Below are positions 8,765-18,386 of a stretch of DNA of 53,153 nucleotides, piece by piece. The notes below the pieces were generated by a model. That model worked only from the letters and a program-made list of their open reading frames with translations, searched no databases and had not been told where the DNA came from. The stretch is from NCBI GenBank assembly GCA_003559475.1, contig PWLF01000020.1, positions 1 to 53,153 on the forward strand. The letters run 5' to 3'. The position numbers were made by a program, and so were the translations under genes. Positions within the stretch are counted from its first letter, which is position 1. Every line of letters starts with the position of its first letter. The stretch is from Bacteroidales bacterium (GTDB taxonomy: Bacteria > Bacteroidota > Bacteroidia > Bacteroidales > UBA7960).

Positions 8765-9718
8765 TTATTTTAGAAAAAGCTTTTCAACAAAAGCAACTCT
8801 GTCGAAAATCTGAAGGTCTTCAATTTTTTCTCCAACACCGATATATTTTACAGGTACTTTCAGTTGGTCTGATATTCCGATGACGACACCACCTTTGGCT
8901 GTTCCATCAAGTTTTGTGACAGCCAGGGCATTAATTTCGGTAGTTTCAGTAAACTGTTTAGCTTGTTGAAAAGCATTCTGTCCTGTAGAGCCATCTAAAA
9001 CAAGAAGAATTTCCTGAGGAGCTTCATCAATAAGTTTTTTCATGACTCTTTTTATTTTTGAAAGCTCATTCATAAGGTTAACTTTATTGTGCAATCTTCC
9101 TGCTGTGTCGATTATAGCTACGTCATAATTATCCTTAATTGCTTTCTCCAGAGTTTCATAAGCTACAGCGGCGGGGTCAGCATTCATTCCTTTACTAACA
9201 AGTGGTACACCGGCTCTTTCAGACCAAATTGTTAGTTGGTCAACAGCGGCTGCTCTAAAAGTATCAGCAGCACCCAGAATAACTTTCTTGTTTGCAGCTT
9301 TGAATTTATGTGCTAATTTTCCTATAGTTGTAGTTTTTCCAACTCCATTAACCCCTACTACCATAATAACGAATGGTTTATTTGTGCTTTCAGGACCAAT
9401 ATTGGAAAAATATTCGGTTTTACTCTCAACAAGCAGGTCAATTATTTCTTCTTTAAGTAGAAGATTGAGTTCTTCGGTGTTAATATATTTATCTTTTGCA
9501 ACTCGTTCTTCTATTTTTTCAATTATTTTTATAGTAGTTTCAACTCCAACATCAGATTCAATAAGAACTTGCTCGAGTTCATCAAGTGTTTCTGCATTTA
9601 CTTTGGATTTTCCTGCAACTGCTTTGGAGAGCTTAGAGAAAAAACTATTACGTGTTTTTGAGAGCCCTTGCTCTAATTTTTCTTCTTTATTTTTGCTAAA
9701 AACATCAAAAACTCCCAT
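8765..9718 (-). CDS. ftsY: Signal recognition particle receptor FtsY
   Basis: The 317-residue SRP-family GTPase docks the SRP-ribosome complex at the membrane. The N-terminal helical domain (about 20-100) is followed by the NG GTPase: P-loop GVNGVGKTT (122-130), DTFRAAA (about 152-158), DTAGR (204-208) and TKLDG (about 266-270). The acidic A domain found in proteobacterial FtsY is absent, as is normal in this phylum. A terminator (9777-9803) separates it from rpmG-DUF4295 upstream; rimO follows after 7 bp. Confidence 0.97.
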   Translation of the reverse strand: MGVFDVFSKNKEEKLEQGLSKTRNSFFSKLSKAVAGKSKVNAETLDELEQVLIESDVGVETTIKIIEKIEERVAKDKYINTEELNLLLKEEIIDLLVESKTEYFSNIGPESTNKPFVIMVVGVNGVGKTTTIGKLAHKFKAANKKVILGAADTFRAAAVDQLTIWSERAGVPLVSKGMNADPAAVAYETLEKAIKDNYDVAIIDTAGRLHNKVNLMNELSKIKRVMKKLIDEAPQEILLVLDGSTGQNAFQQAKQFTETTEINALAVTKLDGTAKGGVVIGISDQLKVPVKYIGVGEKIEDLQIFDRVAFVEKLFLK

Positions 9719-9776
9719 TTTACATTTTTATTAATTATAATAATTAAAATTATTTCTCTAAAAAAAATATTTAATA

Positions 9777-9803
9777 AAAAACCCGGTTAATACCGGGCTT
9801 TTA
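9777..9803 (-). terminator. Intrinsic terminator after rpmG-DUF4295
   Basis: CCCGG-TTAATA-CCGGG stem flanked by A and T runs. On the minus strand it reads as a hairpin followed by a T run. It lies about 70 bp past the DUF4295 stop and just upstream of ftsY. Confidence 0.8.
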
Positions 9804-9874
9804 TTAATGACATATACCAAAAAACAAAAAACTTATTAAATATAAAAGTTATCTGATAAAAAAAGCATTTTCTT

Positions 9875-10027
9875 TTATTTTGAAAAAAACTCTTTAACTT
9901 TATCAGTTGCTACAATTTCTTCTTTAAAAAAATAAGCTCCGGTCTTATTAGATTTTTTTGTTCTTATCACTTTAGCAAAACCCTTGCCTGTGTCTGTTTT
10001 TAATGTTGCTACTACTTTCTTTGCCAT
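9875..10027 (-). CDS. Small DUF4295 family protein
   Basis: This 50-residue product begins MAKKVVATLKTDTGKGFAKV and ends KVKEFFSK; it was found by translating the minus strand here. It is basic and matches the pattern of the Bacteroidota-specific DUF4295 family, which typically sits after rpmG and before ftsY. Its start is 11 bp after the rpmG stop, and a strong terminator follows. It is probably a small ribosome-associated protein, an inference from operon context and composition. The final Lys codon and TAA stop are clear. Confidence 0.9.
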   Translation of the reverse strand: MAKKVVATLKTDTGKGFAKVIRTKKSNKTGAYFFKEEIVATDKVKEFFSK

Positions 10028-10038
10028 AATATTATACT

Positions 10039-10227
10039 TTATTTGGTTTCACGATGAATTGTCATTTTCCTAAGTATAGGATTGTACTTTTTTAGTTCAA
10101 GTCTGTCAGGAGAATTCTTTTTATTTTTTTTTGTGATATACCTGGAAATTCCGGGAACTCCACTTTGTTTATGCTCAGTGCATTCTAAAATCACTTGAAC
10201 CCTTGCATCTTTTGATTTCTTTGCCAT
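10039..10227 (-). CDS. rpmG: Ribosomal protein bL33
   Basis: This 62-residue basic protein starts [20 protein letters not shown] and contains [23 protein letters not shown], the bL33 signature. Only one cysteine is present, so it is the zinc-free type. In many relatives rpmB (bL28) lies immediately upstream; here a thioredoxin-like gene does. It has its own -7 box about 30 bp upstream and is cotranscribed with the DUF4295 gene. Confidence 0.95.
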   Translation of the reverse strand: MAKKSKDARVQVILECTEHKQSGVPGISRYITKKNKKNSPDRLELKKYNPILRKMTIHRETK

Positions 10228-10257
10228 TTCAGTAAATTTTTTTATTTTTTAACGAGT

Positions 10258-10266
10258 GCAAATATA
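10258..10266 (-). promoter_or_regulatory. Bacteroidota -7 promoter element for rpmG-DUF4295
   Basis: Minus-strand TATATTTGC matches TAnnTTTGC and is 31 bp upstream of the rpmG start. No clear -33 TTTG was seen at the standard spacing. Confidence 0.45.
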
Positions 10267-10307
10267 CAACATTTTGTTTAAATATATAAAAATTTATAAA
10301 TAAAAAT

Positions 10308-10868
10308 CTAATCATTAACTCTGCCTTCATAGTTTTTCATATAGCCGTCTAAATCCTTAGTTTTATAATATTCTTCGTTATAAAAGAACATAAGCATGGA
10401 TTCAACATCTTTAGCGCCTCTGTATCCGGGTATTGCCGATATGAGTTTTAAATCTTCATTGAAAAAAGCCATAGAAGGATAACTTAATTGTCCTCGCAGA
10501 AGAGCGATAGCAAAATTATGAGCACTACGCCTTTTGCCGGGATTTTCGTTAATAAATTTATCACCTTTAAAATTTATAGGCTCGTCTTGTTCTGCGTCCA
10601 ACTTAACAGGGTAGTAATTCTCGTTTAATATTTCAACAATTACGGGATGTTTAAATGCTTCATTTTCTATACGGCGACAAAATCCACACCAGTCAGTATA
10701 AATATGAACAAATACTTTTCTCGGTTCTTCCTCTATTTTTTCAGCTGCCTCTTCAATAGTAAACCAATTAACTGTCGGAACTTCCTGAGGCTCTTCGGAT
10801 ATTAACAAAGTTGAGCTAATTAAAAAAATAAAAGAAAGAGCTAGTGATAAAATGTTTTTTTGTTTCAT
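10308..10868 (-). CDS. Exported thioredoxin-fold protein
   Basis: The 186-residue protein has an N-terminal signal peptide (about 1-24) and a thioredoxin-like domain with the redox motif C61-G-F-C64 in YTDWCGFCRRIENEAF. NYYPVKLDAEQ and SYPSMAFFNED (cis-Pro loop) follow. The pattern fits periplasmic disulfide reductases of the Thioredoxin_7/DsbD-C group. Substrates are unknown. It ends with an acidic tail. It stands alone, about 80 bp upstream of rpmG, and is likely a separate unit because of the -7 box between them. Confidence 0.85.
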   Translation of the reverse strand: MKQKNILSLALSFIFLISSTLLISEEPQEVPTVNWFTIEEAAEKIEEEPRKVFVHIYTDWCGFCRRIENEAFKHPVIVEILNENYYPVKLDAEQDEPINFKGDKFINENPGKRRSAHNFAIALLRGQLSYPSMAFFNEDLKLISAIPGYRGAKDVESMLMFFYNEEYYKTKDLDGYMKNYEGRVND

Positions 10869-11107
10869 AAGAATGAATTTTAATTTAATTTTATTTTTAT
10901 ATAATTAATTTTATAAATATTTTACAAATAACTGCTTTATATTATAATATAAATAAAGTAGGGTATATTTGTTAAAAAAATAAGTTTAAAAAACCTGCAT
11001 ATCAATTACTAAACTAATTAAAATCAAAAATATTTTATTAATTATATACAAAAATAAACAAACAAATAATCAAAAAGTTATAATTTAGCAAAAAAATGTT
11101 TTAAATT

Positions 11108-12346
11108 TTGAGAAAAAATTTCATTTCATTGTTCAACTTTAATAAAAAAATAAGAGAAGGGTCTTTAGTTAACATAACCTGGAATAGATTTAGAAGAAAC
11201 AAAATAGCTGTTATAGCTTTGTTATGGATGGTTTTTTCTATTACTATTGCTTTTTTAGGATATTTAATAACCCCTGACTCAACTCCTTATTCAAATCATC
11301 AGCAACTTCAAATAGCAGGTCAGAGTCCCGGATTTAAAACCAACATGTTATTTGTAAAAAAAAATGAGATAAGCAGGGATATATCATTGATTAGCAAAAT
11401 GTTTCATGGAGAACCGTTACCCTATTATACTACTCCCTTTAATGATATATGGTTTGACGGGTTTTATGTTTATATTGAAGAATATAGTGGAGATCCTGAA
11501 ATAGCAGGTCGCAAGTTGAATTTTTCATTGGCTAATGTTTTGTTTGCCGTTAAAGAATATAGTATAGATGGAGATTTAGCAACTATTTATACAATAGATG
11601 GTAGAGAAAAGGATTTATCTATCGAGTCAATGCGTAAAAAGGTTTTAGAAGAGCATGTAAAGACTAAATCGTTTTTATTAGGTACGGATAGGTTTGGTAG
11701 AGATATGCTGAGCCAGATGATTATAGGCACGAGGGTATCATTATCCGTTGGATTTATTGCGGTTTTTATTTCTTTGGTAATAGGGTTGTTATTAGGTAGT
11801 ATTGGTGGATTTTTTAGAGGTGTAGTTGATGATTTTATCGTGTGGCTTATAAATGTTGTATGGTCTGTTCCAACTATTTTATTGGTAATAGCTATAACTT
11901 TTGCTGTAGGGCAGGGTTATTGGCAGATATTTGTTGCTGTCGGACTAACAATGTGGGTTGAGGTAGCACGCGTTGTTCGTGGGCAAATATTAAGTGTTAG
12001 GGAAAAGGAGTTTATTGAAGCGACAAGGGCTCTGGGATTACCCAATTACAGGATAATAATTAAACATATAATTCCAAATATTCTAGGTCCTGTAGTTGTG
12101 ATATCTGCTGCAAACTTTGCTTCAGCAATATTGATAGAGGCAGGATTAAGTTTCTTAGGGATTGGCGTTCAACCTCCTATACCATCATGGGGTAATATGA
12201 TTAAAGAGAATTATGCCTATATTGTTTTAGATAAAGCTTATCTGGCAATTCTTCCCGGTATTTGTATAATGTTAAGCGTTTTATCTCTTATGTTGATTAG
12301 TAATGGTTTAAGAGATGTTATAGATAAAAGTACTGATATAAAATAA
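11108..12346 (+). CDS. Peptide-type ABC transporter permease (DppC/OppC-like), orphan
   Basis: The 412-residue inner-membrane protein starts at TTG (11108); no in-frame ATG precedes the first membrane segment (about 33-55). A ~130-residue extracytoplasmic insertion (about 60-190) precedes the BPD_transp_1 permease domain (about 205-405). That domain carries the ATPase-coupling EAA loop EFIEATRALGLPNYRIIIKHIIPN and the typical LLGTDRFGRDMLSQ lead-in. The length exceeds the usual ~300 residues because of the insertion, which similar Bacteroidota proteins also have. No ATPase, second permease or substrate-binding gene is nearby. It converges on pcm with a 4-bp gap. Confidence 0.85.
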   Translation: MRKNFISLFNFNKKIREGSLVNITWNRFRRNKIAVIALLWMVFSITIAFLGYLITPDSTPYSNHQQLQIAGQSPGFKTNMLFVKKNEISRDISLISKMFHGEPLPYYTTPFNDIWFDGFYVYIEEYSGDPEIAGRKLNFSLANVLFAVKEYSIDGDLATIYTIDGREKDLSIESMRKKVLEEHVKTKSFLLGTDRFGRDMLSQMIIGTRVSLSVGFIAVFISLVIGLLLGSIGGFFRGVVDDFIVWLINVVWSVPTILLVIAITFAVGQGYWQIFVAVGLTMWVEVARVVRGQILSVREKEFIEATRALGLPNYRIIIKHIIPNILGPVVVISAANFASAILIEAGLSFLGIGVQPPIPSWGNMIKENYAYIVLDKAYLAILPGICIMLSVLSLMLISNGLRDVIDKSTDIK

Positions 12347-12350
12347 CAAT

Positions 12351-12992
12351 TTATTCTTTATCAGATAGAAGAGGAACAAATCTAAAATAGCCAAAAGATT
12401 CTTCTTCAAAATTATTATCATCGGTTTTAATTATCCTTTTCATTGTTTGGTTTTCGCTTCCCCCAACAGGAATAACTATTACTCCGCCAATCTTTAATTG
12501 CTTGAATAATTCCGGAGGTAATTCAGGTGCAGCTGCTGTAATCAAAATTTTATCAAAAGGAGAATAAGCAGGCAGTCCTTTATAACCGTCACCATAAAAA
12601 AGATTTGGCGAATAACCCATACTTCTTAGTTGTTTCTTAGCTTTTTGGTATAAGGTGCGATGTCTTTCAATACTGTATACTCTTGCCCCGAGTTCTATTA
12701 AAACACATGCCTGATAGCCACTTCCTGTTCCTATTTCCAATATTTTCTCCCTTGGCTTTACATCAAGTAGATATGTTTGATATGCTACGGTATAAGGTTG
12801 GCTAATTGTTTGACCTGAACCTATTGGAAAAGGCTTGTCTTCATAAGCAAAAGACTCAAAAGATGAGTCAAGAAAAAAATGCCTTGGAATTTTTTCTATA
12901 GCTGAAAGTATATTTTTATCTTCAATCCCCTTTTTATTAACCTCTTCAACTAATTTTTTTCGTAGGCCTTTGTGTTTGTAAGAATCTATCAT
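12351..12992 (-). CDS. pcm: Protein-L-isoaspartate O-methyltransferase
   Basis: This 213-residue SAM-dependent enzyme repairs isoaspartyl residues in aged proteins. The active-site segment GSGQTISQPYTVA (58-70) and SAM motif I LEIGTGSGYQA (85-95) are visible, with YSIERH (motif II) and GDGYKGLPAYSPFDKILITAA further on. Length matches the family. It is transcribed convergently with the ABC permease, with only 4 bp between the stops. Confidence 0.95.
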   Translation of the reverse strand: MIDSYKHKGLRKKLVEEVNKKGIEDKNILSAIEKIPRHFFLDSSFESFAYEDKPFPIGSGQTISQPYTVAYQTYLLDVKPREKILEIGTGSGYQACVLIELGARVYSIERHRTLYQKAKKQLRSMGYSPNLFYGDGYKGLPAYSPFDKILITAAAPELPPELFKQLKIGGVIVIPVGGSENQTMKRIIKTDDNNFEEESFGYFRFVPLLSDKE

Positions 12993-13141
12993 CTTAGTAT
13001 AAAGATTATGCTGTAAAAAAATATGTTAAAATTATTCCTATTTTAATAAAAAAGTTCAAAGATATAAGTATAATTTTAATAAATAAAATCAACTTTGTTT
13101 TAAAATTACTAAAATAATAAATTTAGATTCAAAAAAAATTT

Positions 13142-13150
13142 TAGCTTTGC
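13142..13150 (+). promoter_or_regulatory. Possible -7 box upstream of the oxidoreductase gene
   Basis: TAGCTTTGC matches the Bacteroidota TAnnTTTGC consensus and implies a ~75-nt leader. No -33 TTTG was found at 19-21 bp. Confidence 0.35.
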
Positions 13151-13232
13151 AGTTGATTGTTTATTTTTACTCAAATAAAAATAAAGTTTTTATAAATCAG
13201 TTTAATTATAAAACCATAAAATAATAAATATT

Positions 13233-14222
13233 GTGAAAAAAATTGGTGTATTAGGTGCAGGTCATTTAGGTAAGATTCATATAAAATGTATTAAAGAATC
13301 AGATAAGTTAGATTTGGTTGGCTTTTATGATCCTGATAAAGAAATAGCAAAGGAAGTTGAGTCAAAATTTAATATTAAGCATTACAACTCACCCGAGCAA
13401 TTGATAAAGGACTCGGAGATTGTTGATATTGTTACTCCTACTGTTTCGCATTTCGATTCGGCATCATTGGCTTTAAAAAACTTCAAGCATGTTTTTATAG
13501 AAAAACCGCTTACAACGACATTAGATGAGGCGAAAAAATTAATTGAACTTGCTAAGGAGGCAGGTGTTAAGGTTCAGGTTGGTCATGTTGAAAGGTTTAA
13601 TCCTGCTTTTATTGCAGCCCAACCATATTTTGATAATCCAATGTTTATTGAGGCGCACAGATTATCAAATTTCAACCCCCGCGGCACAGATGTTCCGGTT
13701 ATACTTGATTTAATGATTCATGATATTGATATAGTTTTAAGTGTTGTTAACTCAACAATAAAAAAACTTAGCGCCAGTGGAGTAGCAGTAGTTTCTGATA
13801 CTCCGGATATAGCTAATGCTCGTATTGAGTTTAATAATGGCTGTGTCGCGAATTTAACAGCAAGTCGAATATCTATGAAAAATATGAGAAAATCAAGATT
13901 TTTTCAAAAAGACTGTTATTTAGCTGTTGACTTCTTGAAAAAAGAATCAGAAGTTATAAGAATGAAAGATTTTGAAGGTAACCCCAGTCCTCTTGACTTA
14001 GTTCTTGATTTAGGTAAAGGCAAACCTAAAAAACATATACTAATAAATAAACCGGAAATAAAACCAATTAATGCTATTAAAACAGAGCTCGAAAAATTTC
14101 AGCACTCAATTGAAATTAATGAAGAGCCTCTTGTTACCATTATTGATGGATATAATTCTTTGGAGCTGGCATATAAAATAATGGATAAAATTGAAAATAA
14201 TATTCAGATTAAACCTGATTAA
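13233..14222 (+). CDS. Gfo/Idh/MocA family oxidoreductase
   Basis: The 329-residue NAD(P)-dependent sugar dehydrogenase-like enzyme starts at GTG (13233), directly at the Rossmann glycine motif GVLGAGHLGKIH (5-16). The EKP motif at 90-92 supplies the usual catalytic lysine, and GHVERFNPAF and MIHDIDIVLSV complete the active-site region. The substrate is unknown. The sugar transferase 36 bp downstream suggests a role in nucleotide-sugar or surface polysaccharide metabolism, which is an inference. Confidence 0.9.
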   Translation: MKKIGVLGAGHLGKIHIKCIKESDKLDLVGFYDPDKEIAKEVESKFNIKHYNSPEQLIKDSEIVDIVTPTVSHFDSASLALKNFKHVFIEKPLTTTLDEAKKLIELAKEAGVKVQVGHVERFNPAFIAAQPYFDNPMFIEAHRLSNFNPRGTDVPVILDLMIHDIDIVLSVVNSTIKKLSASGVAVVSDTPDIANARIEFNNGCVANLTASRISMKNMRKSRFFQKDCYLAVDFLKKESEVIRMKDFEGNPSPLDLVLDLGKGKPKKHILINKPEIKPINAIKTELEKFQHSIEINEEPLVTIIDGYNSLELAYKIMDKIENNIQIKPD

Positions 14223-14258
14223 TTTTTTTAATTAGTATTAAGGTTAAAGGTTGCAATA

Positions 14259-15683
14259 ATGAATAAAAAACTACAGAATATACAAACTGCAAAATATGTG
14301 CTGGCTGATTTTATTTCAGCTTTCTTAGCGTGGTTTTTTTTCATTAGCTACAGGCGATTAAATGATGATATTGGGTTTTCTCAAATAACAGAGCAGGTTT
14401 TTATTGATGATAACTTAACTATTGGCTTGATTATTATCCCGTTATTTTGGTTGTTGCTTTATTCTGCAACGGGTTCTTATAAAAAGATATTTAGAAGATC
14501 AAGATTAGCGGAATTTGGACAAACACTTTTTATTTCTTTGCTCGGGGTACTGATAATTTTCTTCGTCGTACTTATAGATGCTGAAGTTCAGGCCAATAGA
14601 AATTATTATCATTCATTTTTTATGTTATTTATTTTTCACGCTTCCCTTACTTCAATCTTCAGATTCATTTTATCATCCAGGGTTGCTCATAAAATACACA
14701 ATAGAATAATTGGGTTTAATACATTAATTATTGGTAGTCAAAAGAAAGCGGTTGCAATTTTTGATGAAATAGAATCTCAGAAAAAGTCTTCCGGGAATAA
14801 ATTTAAAGGTTTTGTTAATGTTTCTGAACAGGATAAGCTTTTACTTGAAGGAAAGTTGCCTTATCTGGGGGAGTTTAGCAATATAAAAGAAATTATTGAA
14901 AAGTATGAAATTGAAGAGGTAATAGTTGCTATTGACCCTCGTGAACATAAAAAAATTGGCAATATACTTGCAGACCTTTACGAAACGAATGTTTTGATTA
15001 AAGTAATTCCCGAAATGCATCATATATTGTTGGGCTCCGTAAAAATGACATCAATTTTTGATGCTCCTTTAATTCAAATTCAACAAGGTTTATTGCCTCC
15101 ATGGCAGCAAACTATAAAAAGATTTATTGATATTGTAGTATCAATTATTTGCTTAGTTATTTTATCTCCGGTGTTTTTAATTACAGCTATAATTGTAAAA
15201 TTAACATCCCCCGGTCCTGTTATTTATTCTCATGAACGAATTGGGCTTCAAGGAAGACCTTTTGTAATGCATAAATTTCGCTCAATGTACACTGATGCTG
15301 AAAAGAGTGGTCCTCAGCTATCGTGTGAAAATGATCCTCGAATAACCCCTTTCGGAAGGTTTATGAGAAAAGTAAGACTTGATGAAATACCTCAGTTTTA
15401 TAATGTTTTAATTGGAAACATGTCGCTTGTTGGCCCCAGACCTGAAAGAAAGTATTATATTGAAAAAATAGTTGAGAAGGCTCCTCATTACAAACTGCTT
15501 CAAAAAATAAAGCCCGGAATTACTTCTTGGGGGCAAGTTAAATATGGATATGCAGAAAATGTAAAAGAAATGATAGAGAGAATGAAGTATGATTTGCTAT
15601 ATCTTGAGAATATGTCATTAGCTGTTGATTTCAAAATATTAATTCACACCGCTCTTATTATTATTCAAGGTAGGGGAAAATAA
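14259..15683 (+). CDS. Polyprenyl-phosphate sugar-1-phosphate transferase (WbaP/WcaJ type)
   Basis: The 474-residue membrane protein has about four N-terminal membrane segments (12-30, 52-70, 88-108, 118-138). A Rossmann-like cytosolic domain follows (about 150-245), then a reentrant membrane helix (about 286-312). The bacterial sugar transferase catalytic domain contains KFRSMYTDAE, DPRITPFGRFMRKVRLDEIPQ and MSLVGPRPER. It transfers a sugar phosphate from a nucleotide sugar to undecaprenyl phosphate, starting a repeat unit of exopolysaccharide or O-antigen. It pairs with the upstream oxidoreductase. No larger polysaccharide cluster surrounds it. Confidence 0.92.
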   Translation: MNKKLQNIQTAKYVLADFISAFLAWFFFISYRRLNDDIGFSQITEQVFIDDNLTIGLIIIPLFWLLLYSATGSYKKIFRRSRLAEFGQTLFISLLGVLIIFFVVLIDAEVQANRNYYHSFFMLFIFHASLTSIFRFILSSRVAHKIHNRIIGFNTLIIGSQKKAVAIFDEIESQKKSSGNKFKGFVNVSEQDKLLLEGKLPYLGEFSNIKEIIEKYEIEEVIVAIDPREHKKIGNILADLYETNVLIKVIPEMHHILLGSVKMTSIFDAPLIQIQQGLLPPWQQTIKRFIDIVVSIICLVILSPVFLITAIIVKLTSPGPVIYSHERIGLQGRPFVMHKFRSMYTDAEKSGPQLSCENDPRITPFGRFMRKVRLDEIPQFYNVLIGNMSLVGPRPERKYYIEKIVEKAPHYKLLQKIKPGITSWGQVKYGYAENVKEMIERMKYDLLYLENMSLAVDFKILIHTALIIIQGRGK

Positions 15684-15687
15684 TTAT

Positions 15688-16284
15688 TTATATTGCTCCG
15701 GCTTCTATTAATTGAACAATTCGCTCAATATCTTTATCTTCTCCTTCAGGGTCATATCTTTCTCTAAGATTATAACCGAAAACTCGCCCAAAAGATTGCC
15801 AAAATACTGCCCTGAAAGCACCTCTGAAGTCTTTTACTATTTCATAAGAAGTATGCTGTGTTTCTCTATCAACAAGCTTGATAAGTATAAGGCCTTGAGA
15901 AAAATTTAGTTTACGCAAATCGCCTTCAAACTGATCTCTTAATTCGTTTTCAACTTCACGCATTACCCTTCGTCTTTCAGAATCATTTTCAATTTCTAGT
16001 AGCATTTCGTTATATTCTTTAAATTTAATCCCGGCTAAACGGGCATAAGGATATGCAATTTTTACGTTTCTAACTAATCTGTTGTGCCTTCGTTTTTCAG
16101 AACTGCTTTCAAAAATTCTTTCACCAACAATAGTTACCGGAGGCAGCGATAAATAAGGCACTGTATCTCCATTAATTATTCGAGCCCGAGCCACAACTCC
16201 CTCTGTTATGTCTTGACAATAAGAGGTGTTATTGCTAAGATATATGAAAAAAAGTATAGCCGTTATTAATTTTAGATATTTCAT
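15688..16284 (-). CDS. DUF4294 family exported protein
   Basis: The 198-residue protein has a signal peptide (about 1-23, cleavage near SYC-QD), and the mature part matches the DUF4294 pattern. Recognisable segments are GDTVPYLSLPPVTIVGER, RLVRNVKIAYPYARLAG and LILIKLVDRETQHTSYEIVKDFRG, then FWQSFGRVFGYNLRERYDP. The family is found in Bacteroidota and its function is unknown. Its stop is 4 bp from the stop of the convergent sugar transferase gene. Confidence 0.85.
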   Translation of the reverse strand: MKYLKLITAILFFIYLSNNTSYCQDITEGVVARARIINGDTVPYLSLPPVTIVGERIFESSSEKRRHNRLVRNVKIAYPYARLAGIKFKEYNEMLLEIENDSERRRVMREVENELRDQFEGDLRKLNFSQGLILIKLVDRETQHTSYEIVKDFRGAFRAVFWQSFGRVFGYNLRERYDPEGEDKDIERIVQLIEAGAI

Positions 16285-16360
16285 TTGATTATTTGTAAAT
16301 CAACAAATATGCCAATTAATAAAAAATTAAATGTAAAGTTAACAAAAAAGTAAAAATAAA

Positions 16361-17605
16361 TCAAGCAACTTTTAATCTACTGAGGTTAGTTTTGTCTAAT
16401 TGCTTTTTAGCATAGTTAAGTGTGAGATGAAATTTTTTATTCTTTGCGTATGATGATAAATCAAACATAGCATCCATCATAATTATTTCACATATTGAGC
16501 GAAGACCTCTTGCCCCGAGTTTAAACTCAACAGCTTTATCAACAATAAAATCCAATACTTTATCATCAATAACCAGTTGCACTTCATCCATTTCAAAAAG
16601 CTTTGAGTATTGTTTTATCAATGAATTTTTCGGCTCGGTTAATATTTGTTTTAATGTCTTTTTTTCCAGAGGGTTAAGATGTGCAACAACAGGTAGTCTT
16701 CCAACAATTTCAGGAATTAACCCGTAACTTCGTAAATCTTGAGGTGCTATATATTGAAGTAAATTATCATAATCTAAATTTTCTTTATCTTTTCTGCTTC
16801 CATAACCTATGACGTTGGTTTTTAATCTTGAAGCAATTTTCTTTTCTATTCCATCAAAAGCTCCACCACATATAAATAATATATTTTGTGTGTTTATTTG
16901 TATCATTTTTTGTTCCGGGTGCTTTCTTCCTCCTTGAGGTGGGACGTTAACAACAGCTCCTTCTAAAATTTTCAGTAAGGCTTGCTGAACGCCTTCTCCT
17001 GAAACATCTCTTGTTATTGATGGGTTGTCGCTTTTTCTGGCTATTTTATCAACTTCATCAATAAAAATCATTCCTCTTTCAGCTGAAGCGATGTCGTAAT
17101 TAGCAACCTGTAATAATCGAGCTAAAATACTTTCAACATCTTCACCAACATAACCGGCCTCTGTTAGTATCGTGGCATCTGCAATACAAAAAGGAACTTG
17201 TAACATACGGGCTATTGTTCTAGCTAATAATGTTTTTCCGGTACCCGTCTCTCCAACCAATATAATGTTTGATTTTTCCAATTCAACATCATCATTTTTC
17301 TCCTCACTCTTTTTGTTGATTTGCGAAATTCTTTTATAATGATTATAAACGGCAACAGATATTATTTTTTTTGCTTCATCTTGCCCAATAACGTATTGCT
17401 CAATATATTCTTTTATTTCAATTGGTTTTAAAAGTTTGAATGATGGAACTTTACTTTGGCCTTTGGCAACCTTTTCTTCAGCAACAATATGTTGAGCTTG
17501 TTCAATACAGCGATCACAGATATGTGAATTAATTCCTGATATTAAAATACCCACATCTTTATCTTCTCTTCCACAGAATGAGCATTTACGTTTTTCTTTA
17601 GCCAT
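16361..17605 (-). CDS. clpX: ATP-dependent Clp protease ATPase subunit ClpX
   Basis: The 414-residue AAA+ unfoldase recognises tagged substrates and feeds them to ClpP. The zinc-binding domain has C8, C11, C30 and C33. The AAA+ core has Walker A GETGTGKT, Walker [12 protein letters not shown] and the GYVG pore loop. The ClpP-docking IGF-type loop is less clear: the region reads [20 protein letters not shown] with VIGYGSRK. The order tig-clpP-clpX is the conserved cluster. It starts 70 bp after the clpP stop. Confidence 0.97.
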   Translation of the reverse strand: MAKEKRKCSFCGREDKDVGILISGINSHICDRCIEQAQHIVAEEKVAKGQSKVPSFKLLKPIEIKEYIEQYVIGQDEAKKIISVAVYNHYKRISQINKKSEEKNDDVELEKSNIILVGETGTGKTLLARTIARMLQVPFCIADATILTEAGYVGEDVESILARLLQVANYDIASAERGMIFIDEVDKIARKSDNPSITRDVSGEGVQQALLKILEGAVVNVPPQGGRKHPEQKMIQINTQNILFICGGAFDGIEKKIASRLKTNVIGYGSRKDKENLDYDNLLQYIAPQDLRSYGLIPEIVGRLPVVAHLNPLEKKTLKQILTEPKNSLIKQYSKLFEMDEVQLVIDDKVLDFIVDKAVEFKLGARGLRSICEIIMMDAMFDLSSYAKNKKFHLTLNYAKKQLDKTNLSRLKVA

Positions 17606-17675
17606 TATTGGTTGTTTGTGATTCTTTTACAATCTAAATTTTTAGTATTAATAAACTTTACGATATTTATTAAGC

Positions 17676-18353
17676 TTATTTTTTAGGGTTAGTTAGAACT
17701 TCGTCTATCATGCCATAATCTTTAGCTTCTTTAGCTGTCATCCAATAATCACGGTCAGAGTCCTTCCATATTTTGTCATAATCCTGTTTTGAGTGATCAG
17801 CTATAATTTCGTACAACTCCTTTTTTAATTTAAGGATTTCTTTTGTAGTTATCTCGATATCTGAAGCTTGCCCTTGTGCTCCACCCATAGGCTGATGGAT
17901 AAGGATTCTTGAATGTCTTAATGCTGTTCTTTTTTCTTTTTGACCGGCGCATAAAAGAACGGCTCCCATAGAAGCAGCTATACCTGTACATATTGTTGCT
18001 ACATCCGGTGATATATACTGCATAGTGTCATAAATTCCTAATCCGGCATAAACAGAACCTCCCGGAGTGTTAAGATAAATCTGTATATCCTTTTTTGGAT
18101 CAGCAGATTCTAAAAAAAGTAATTGAGCCTGAATAATATTTGCAACATAATCATTAATAGGAACGCCCAAAAAAATAATTCTGTCCATCATTAAACGGCT
18201 GAATACATCCATAGTAGCAATATTCAACTGTCGTTCTTCAATAATTGTAGGGCTAATATAGTTGCCATGTACAGATGTGTAATTATGTAATGTCATGCTA
18301 CTTATACCGTGATGCTTTGTAGCATATTTGTTAAATTCATCTTTGTAGTTCAT
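17676..18353 (-). CDS. clpP: ATP-dependent Clp protease proteolytic subunit
   Basis: The 225-residue serine peptidase forms the two-ring chamber fed by ClpX. The catalytic Ser is S128 in [11 protein letters not shown] and the His is H153 in [14 protein letters not shown]; the Asp follows in the KDSDRDYWM segment. An N-terminal extension of about 30 residues precedes the core, slightly longer than in E. coli. It lies between tig (33 bp upstream) and clpX. Confidence 0.97.
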   Translation of the reverse strand: MNYKDEFNKYATKHHGISSMTLHNYTSVHGNYISPTIIEERQLNIATMDVFSRLMMDRIIFLGVPINDYVANIIQAQLLFLESADPKKDIQIYLNTPGGSVYAGLGIYDTMQYISPDVATICTGIAASMGAVLLCAGQKEKRTALRHSRILIHQPMGGAQGQASDIEITTKEILKLKKELYEIIADHSKQDYDKIWKDSDRDYWMTAKEAKDYGMIDEVLTNPKK

Positions 18354-18386
18354 CGTTATACATTTAAAATTGAAAAATCTTATTTA

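Noticed and set aside
9719-9776. Possible rpmB (bL28) near rpmG and ftsY
   Set aside because: No reading frame with bL28 features was found around the rpmG-ftsY region; the gene upstream of rpmG is a thioredoxin-like protein.
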